Shown: positions 6,573 through 9,522 of the stretch, piece by piece
Layout: each line of letters starts with the position of its first letter
Numbering within the stretch: position 1 is the stretch's first letter
Assembly: GCA_905236955.1 (NCBI GenBank)
Contig: CAJOQW010000141.1
Location: forward strand, 1 to 9,522
Origin: an uncultured Bacteroidales bacterium
Lineage (GTDB): Bacteria > Bacteroidota > Bacteroidia > Bacteroidales > UBA932
Length of the DNA: 9,522 nt
Reading direction: 5' to 3'
Made by a program: the position numbers and the translations under genes
The notes under the pieces: generated by a model
The model's database searches: none
Seen by the model: the letters and a program-made list of their open reading frames with translations, nothing else
Told to the model about the DNA's origin: nothing

Positions 6573-7712
6573 CTACCTGTCCTTGTACATGCTTTCGTAA
6601 TACTTCTGGTACTCTCCTGAAGTAACATTGTCCATCCAGGCCTGGTTGTCAAGATACCAGCGGACGGTCTTCTCTATCCCTTCCTCGAACTGCAGGCTGG
6701 GCTCCCAACCGAGTTCGCGCTGCAGTTTGCGGGAGTCGATGGCATAGCGCATATCATGGCCCGGACGGTCGGTCACATACGTTATAAGGTCTTCATCCTC
6801 CCCTTCCGGCCTCCCGAGCAGCCTGTCCACGGTCTTGATGAGGACATGTATTATATCGATGTTCTTCCACTCGTTGAAACCTCCGATGTTATAAGTGTCG
6901 GCCACGTTCCCTTTGTGGAATATCACATCGATGGCACTTGCGTGGTCTGCGACGTAGAGCCAGTCGCGCACATTCTCGCCCTTTCCGTACACCGGCAGCG
7001 GTTTGCGGTGGCGGATATTGTTGATGAACAGCGGGATGAGTTTCTCGGGAAACTGGTAGGGACCATAATTGTTGGAACAATTGGTAACTATCGTCGGCAT
7101 GCCGTAAGTGTCGTGGAAAGCCCTGACGAAATGGTCGCTGGAGGCTTTGGACGCACTGTATGGGCTATGTGGCATGTACTTGAGGTCTTCGGTGAAGAAA
7201 TCCCTGCCATAAGCTTGGTGGTGCCCGCTGGATGCTGCCGTTGTGAAGGGACTCTCGATACCTTCGGGGTGGGAAAGTTCAAGGGCTCCGTAAACCTCGT
7301 CGGTAGAAATGTGGTAGAAACGCTTGCCCTCATACTTTTCCGGCAGGCCCTCCCAATAGAGTTTGGCAGCCTGCAGCATGCTCAGGGTGCCCATGACGTT
7401 CGTCTGCGCGAAAGTGAAAGGATCCTTGATCGAGCGGTCCACGTGACTTTCGGCGGCCAGGTGGATGATTCCGTCGACATGCTCCCTGCGCATCAGTTCC
7501 AGCACTCCGGCAAAATCGCACACATCCATCTTCACGAAGGTATAATTCGCCCTGTCCTCGACATCCTTCAGGTTGGCCAGGTTGCCCGCATAGGTCAGTT
7601 TGTCCAGATTGATTATATGATAATCGGGATACTTGTTCACGAAGAGTCTCACGACATGGCTTCCGATGAATCCGGCGCCCCCTGTGATGACGATGGTGCG
7701 TTTATAATCCAT
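6573..7712 (-). CDS. rfbB: dTDP-glucose 4,6-dehydratase
   Basis: Converts dTDP-glucose to dTDP-4-keto-6-deoxyglucose with bound NAD+, the second step towards dTDP-L-rhamnose and other deoxysugars of surface polysaccharides; cytoplasmic. An extended short-chain dehydrogenase: NAD motif TGGAGFIGSH (10-19), LDKLTYAGN (36-44), HLAAESHVDRS (84-94), catalytic STDEVYG (136-142) with T137-D138-E139, and Y185-x3-K189 in SPYSASKASSDH. NNYGPYQFPEKLIP (214-227), YGKGENVRDWLYV (242-254) and DRPGHDMRYAID (315-326) are typical of RfbB/RmlB. The loop between the TDE motif and the YxxxK motif is long (about residues 144-182), as I recall for Bacteroides homologues, hence 379 residues against ~355-360. rfbA, rfbC and rfbD are not next to it here. 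Start at 7712 is the first ATG, 26 bases after a -7 element. Confidence 0.96.
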   Translation of the reverse strand: MDYKRTIVITGGAGFIGSHVVRLFVNKYPDYHIINLDKLTYAGNLANLKDVEDRANYTFVKMDVCDFAGVLELMRREHVDGIIHLAAESHVDRSIKDPFTFAQTNVMGTLSMLQAAKLYWEGLPEKYEGKRFYHISTDEVYGALELSHPEGIESPFTTAASSGHHQAYGRDFFTEDLKYMPHSPYSASKASSDHFVRAFHDTYGMPTIVTNCSNNYGPYQFPEKLIPLFINNIRHRKPLPVYGKGENVRDWLYVADHASAIDVIFHKGNVADTYNIGGFNEWKNIDIIHVLIKTVDRLLGRPEGEDEDLITYVTDRPGHDMRYAIDSRKLQRELGWEPSLQFEEGIEKTVRWYLDNQAWMDNVTSGEYQKYYESMYKDR

Positions 7713-7738
7713 AAATCAGGCTAAAAATGTGATACCTG

Positions 7739-7746
7739 CAAAAGTA
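7739..7746 (-). promoter_or_regulatory. -7 promoter element of rfbB
   Basis: TACTTTTG on the minus strand, a perfect TAnnTTTG, 26 bases before the rfbB ATG; predicts a leader of about 20 bases. It is only 13 bases from the -7 element of the divergent nitroreductase gene. No TTTG is seen at the -33 position. Confidence 0.5.
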
Positions 7747-7759
7747 GCAATAATTTAGG

Positions 7760-7767
7760 TATATTTG
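7760..7767 (+). promoter_or_regulatory. -7 promoter element of the nitroreductase-family gene
   Basis: TATATTTG, a perfect TAnnTTTG, with seven bases (TGTCATT) before the ATG at 7775. Predicts an mRNA with essentially no leader. No clear -33 element is visible. Confidence 0.55.
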
Positions 7768-7774
7768 TGTCATT

Positions 7775-8479
7775 ATGGCAGACAACTATCTGGAAAAGAA
7801 ATTCGAGGCCATGGAGCATCCGGCACCCAAGGTGGTGCGCAAGGAAGGTCCCACGCTCGACTCACTGCTCATCCGCAACCGCAGTACCCGCGGATTCTCA
7901 CACGGCCGCATAGTCACCCTCGATGAATTGCGGCAGATCGTGGCGGTGAACATGCACATCGCATCTTCCAAGAACCAGCAGGCCCTGCGCTTCAAGCCAG
8001 TGACTGCCGGTCCGGAGGCCGATTTCGTGAACAAGAACATCAAGATGGGTGCGCTCTTCCGCATCAAAAGGGCCACTGTCCCCGCCAGTCCCGACTGTCC
8101 CGACCTGCCGGTTCCGGGCACCGAACCGCAGGCGTTCATAGTCGTTTACGGCACGCATCCCGAAGACACGGGTCTTCTGATCGACCTGGGAATCTCGCTG
8201 CAAAGCATGAGTCTCAAGGCTATGGAGTTGGGGCTCAACAGCCTGATGATCAGGGCATTCAACCGTGAAGCCATGCTGGAGCTGGCTGGCATGCCGGACT
8301 CGTCGCTCTTTCCGCTGGCCGTGCTGGCAATAGGCAAATCGGCCGAAAAGATATTCCTGGTTACCACGGAAGGTGAAGCATCCCCTTCGGCCAATCCAGG
8401 AGGCAAACCGCTCGATTATTTCCGAAAGGACGGAATCCACTACGTGCCCAAACTGGCCCTGGACAAGATCCTGATTTAA
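7775..8479 (+). CDS. Nitroreductase-family FMN oxidoreductase
   Basis: A 234-residue protein of the FMN-dependent nitroreductase family, which reduces quinones, nitroaromatics, flavins or other acceptors with NAD(P)H; the physiological substrate is unknown. LLIRNRSTRGF (31-41) is the usual RRSxRxF-type FMN-phosphate motif near the N-terminus. SSKNQQALRFKPV (64-76) is the S-x-N-xQ-x-x-x-F segment. LIDLGISLQSMSLKAMELGLNS (135-156) is the conserved G-x-x-x-x-N/Q-x-x-L-x-A-x-x-LG helix, followed by LAVLAIGKSAEK (181-192), the usual IGxP region with S in place of P. A cysteine pair or flavodoxin domain is absent. No signal peptide. It is divergent from rfbB with 62 bases between starts and is followed by a 195-base spacer. 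Confidence 0.88.
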   Translation: MADNYLEKKFEAMEHPAPKVVRKEGPTLDSLLIRNRSTRGFSHGRIVTLDELRQIVAVNMHIASSKNQQALRFKPVTAGPEADFVNKNIKMGALFRIKRATVPASPDCPDLPVPGTEPQAFIVVYGTHPEDTGLLIDLGISLQSMSLKAMELGLNSLMIRAFNREAMLELAGMPDSSLFPLAVLAIGKSAEKIFLVTTEGEASPSANPGGKPLDYFRKDGIHYVPKLALDKILI

Positions 8480-8645
8480 TCAATTGCCGAAAATCCTGCT
8501 GCTGACTGCAACATTTCCCCCTCCGGACGCATCTATAGTCATAGAAAATAAAGAATGAAATGAGAATACGCAGATTCCACAGATTTTTAGCAACGTTTTT
8601 TTCTGCAATTGTCTGATGCAGGCTTCCCTTTATTATTGTTGGTTA
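8480..8645. other. Intergenic spacer between the nitroreductase gene and the folE terminator
   Basis: No supported gene. A stretch around 8566-8590 contains CGCAGATTCCACAGATTT, which reads like two imperfect copies of an (A/G)CAGATT-type unit. A tiny open frame (8560-8616) would encode an 18-residue basic-then-hydrophobic peptide. No TAnnTTTG element is seen upstream of it, so I do not call it a gene. The first ~80 bases after the nitroreductase stop show no strong terminator hairpin. Confidence 0.4.
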
Positions 8646-8676
8646 AAAGAATCGGCCCACAGCGGGCCGATTCTTT
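8646..8676 (-). terminator. Hairpin terminator of folE (possibly bidirectional)
   Basis: A perfect 13-base-pair stem, AAAGAATCGGCCC (8646-8658) and GGGCCGATTCTTT (8664-8676), encloses a 5-base loop. In the folE direction the stem ends in TTCTTTTAAC, giving a short T tract; in the plus direction it ends in TTCTTTATTT, so it may also stop nitroreductase transcripts. One arm includes two bases of the folE stop codon (TAA, 8677-8675). Confidence 0.8.
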
Positions 8677-9262
8677 ATTTAATAAGGTTCAGGAACTCGT
8701 TGCGCGTCCGCGCAGAACTCAGGAACACTCCGGAAAACGCGGATGTCGTGGTGATTGCGTTGTCTTTCTCTATTCCCCTTATTTGCATACAGGTGTGACG
8801 GGCTTCTATCACGACAGCTACGCCAAGCGGCTTGAGGGCCTCCTCGATACAGTCCCGGATCTGGACGGTAAGGCGCTCCTGCACCTGTAGCCGGCGGGCA
8901 AAGGTCTCCACTACCCTCGCGATTTTGCTAAGACCGGTAATTTTGCCGTCGGGAATATATGCGACATGGCATTTGCCAAGGAACGGCAGCATGTGATGTT
9001 CACACATGGAATAAAGGTCGATGTCCTTCACCAGCACCATCTGGCGGTATTTCTCGTCAAAAATTGCCTGCTGAATGATTTCGATGCCGTCTTCCTGATA
9101 GCCTTTCGTAAGATACTGGAGCGACTTGGCAACTCTTTCCGGTGTCTTCAGAAGGCCCTGCCTGTCGGGATCTTCCCCGAGCAGGCGGAGGATTTCCCTT
9201 ACATGCCCCTCGATTTCTCCGGTGACGGCAATGTCGTAATTGTCAACTTTCTGATATGCCAT
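8675..9262 (-). CDS. folE: GTP cyclohydrolase I
   Basis: Converts GTP to 7,8-dihydroneopterin triphosphate, the entry step to tetrahydrofolate (and to queuosine precursors); a cytoplasmic homodecamer with zinc. With the start chosen here the protein has 195 residues, usual for the bacterial type I enzyme. Zinc ligands are C87 and H90 in MCEHHMLPF and C158 in RHTCMQIRG. GLLKTPERVAKS (37-48), GKITGLSKIARVVETFARRLQVQE (106-129) and TTSAFSGVF (172-180) are family blocks. The reading frame stays open another 39 codons upstream to 9379, but that extension contains no family sequence and would cover the promoter. A TAnnTTTG element ends eight bases before the ATG at 9262, which fixes that start. The stop lies in a terminator stem. 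Divergent from the DUF2795-type gene. Confidence 0.96.
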   Translation of the reverse strand: MAYQKVDNYDIAVTGEIEGHVREILRLLGEDPDRQGLLKTPERVAKSLQYLTKGYQEDGIEIIQQAIFDEKYRQMVLVKDIDLYSMCEHHMLPFLGKCHVAYIPDGKITGLSKIARVVETFARRLQVQERLTVQIRDCIEEALKPLGVAVVIEARHTCMQIRGIEKDNAITTTSAFSGVFLSSARTRNEFLNLIK

Positions 9263-9270
9263 AACAAGTG

Positions 9271-9278
9271 CAAAGATA
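9271..9278 (-). promoter_or_regulatory. -7 promoter element of folE
   Basis: TATCTTTG on the minus strand, a perfect TAnnTTTG, separated by eight bases (CACTTGTT) from the folE ATG. Predicts a leader of zero to three bases and decides the folE start in favour of 9262 over 9379. No obvious -33 TTTG. Confidence 0.6.
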
Positions 9279-9406
9279 CAAATTTTCCACTCTGGATGCG
9301 CATAGAATGGAAAGATCCTCTCCGGGCATGGAAATTGCTGATTATCAACACCTGAAAGTTTTTTTACAAATTCCCGCAAAAGTCAATGATTATTTGAAAA
9401 TTTATA

Positions 9407-9414
9407 TATCTTTG
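9407..9414 (+). promoter_or_regulatory. -7 promoter element of the DUF2795-type gene
   Basis: TATCTTTG, a perfect TAnnTTTG, 25 bases before the ATG at 9440, in an A+T-rich stretch. Predicts a short A-rich leader (about 20 bases, beginning near CAACGATAAAAA) with no Shine-Dalgarno sequence. A TTTG at 9393-9396 is too close (10-base gap) to be its -33 element. Confidence 0.55.
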
Positions 9415-9439
9415 CGCAACGATAAAAACTGCTGAAACT

Positions 9440-9522
9440 ATGTTTTGGACTTTGGAACTCGCCAGCGCTTTGGACGATGCACCATGGCCGGCAACTAAAG
9501 ATGAACTTATAGACTACGCCAA
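9440..9522 (+). CDS. DUF2795-type small conserved protein, 3' part outside the window
   Basis: Only the first 27 codons are present, reading MFWTLELASALDDAPWPATK and then DELIDYA at the edge. I recognise the W-T-L-E-L-A ... D-A-P-W-P-A-T-K-D-E-L-I-D-Y-A opening as that of a short (about 70-80 residue) acidic protein common in Bacteroidota and assigned to DUF2795. The function is not known. The first ATG after the promoter is the start; there is no Shine-Dalgarno, as is usual in the phylum. The recognition is from memory of the family, not from a search. Confidence 0.82.
   Translation, partial: MFWTLELASALDDAPWPATKDELIDYA

Noticed and set aside
8605..8624. CTGCA ... TGCAG short inverted repeat in the spacer
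   Set aside because: Five base pairs with a nine-base loop and no T tract after it; weak next to the 13-bp hairpin a few bases downstream.
9343..9351. TTATCAACA resembling a DnaA box upstream of folE
   Set aside because: It differs from the TTATNCACA core at one position, is single, and nothing else suggests a replication origin.

Overview
The window looks like an ordinary chromosomal segment of a Bacteroidota bacterium, most likely order Bacteroidales. The evidence is the repeated Bacteroidota -7 promoter element (TAnnTTTG) upstream of almost every transcription unit, the absence of clear Shine-Dalgarno sequences, and gene products that read like Bacteroidales versions: the 654-residue glutamine-dependent NAD synthetase, the dTDP-glucose 4,6-dehydratase with a long middle loop, and the small DUF2795-type protein. 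Coding DNA is visibly G+C-rich and the short spacers are A+T-rich. I cannot place the genus. There are no phage, insertion-sequence, CRISPR or plasmid signs.

Layout from left to right. A tRNA-Lys(TTT) cut by the left edge is on the minus strand with its own promoter (1-110). nadE (minus, 117-2081) is divergent from an acyl-ACP thioesterase (plus, 2119-2871), with only 37 bases between start codons. The thioesterase runs tail to tail, with an 11-base overlap, into the glpA-glpB-glpC operon (minus, 6126 down to 2861), which encodes the anaerobic glycerol-3-phosphate dehydrogenase. Divergent from glpA is a small protein with two Myb/SANT-like helix-turn-helix repeats (plus, 6222-6566). It runs tail to tail into rfbB (minus, 6573-7712), which is divergent from a nitroreductase-family gene (plus, 7775-8479). 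A 195-base spacer with a strong hairpin terminator follows, then folE (minus, 8675-9262), divergent from a DUF2795-type small protein cut by the right edge (plus, 9440-9522).

Most genes are metabolic singletons: NAD synthesis, acyl-ACP hydrolysis, dTDP-sugar synthesis, FMN-dependent reduction, and pterin synthesis. The only multigene functional unit is glpABC. There GlpA is the FAD/[2Fe-2S] catalytic subunit, GlpB the flavoprotein partner, and GlpC the iron-sulfur subunit that passes electrons to menaquinone.

Three things merit a second look. GlpB is only 180 residues and appears to lack both the middle and the C-terminal flavin-domain end of the classical ~420-residue subunit. Several genes have the -7 element so close to the ATG that their mRNAs should be leaderless or nearly so, including two with the same 16 bases across promoter and start. 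The double-HTH protein beside glpA has a gap-free 63-residue internal repeat. I did not find convincing evidence of an undescribed multigene system.
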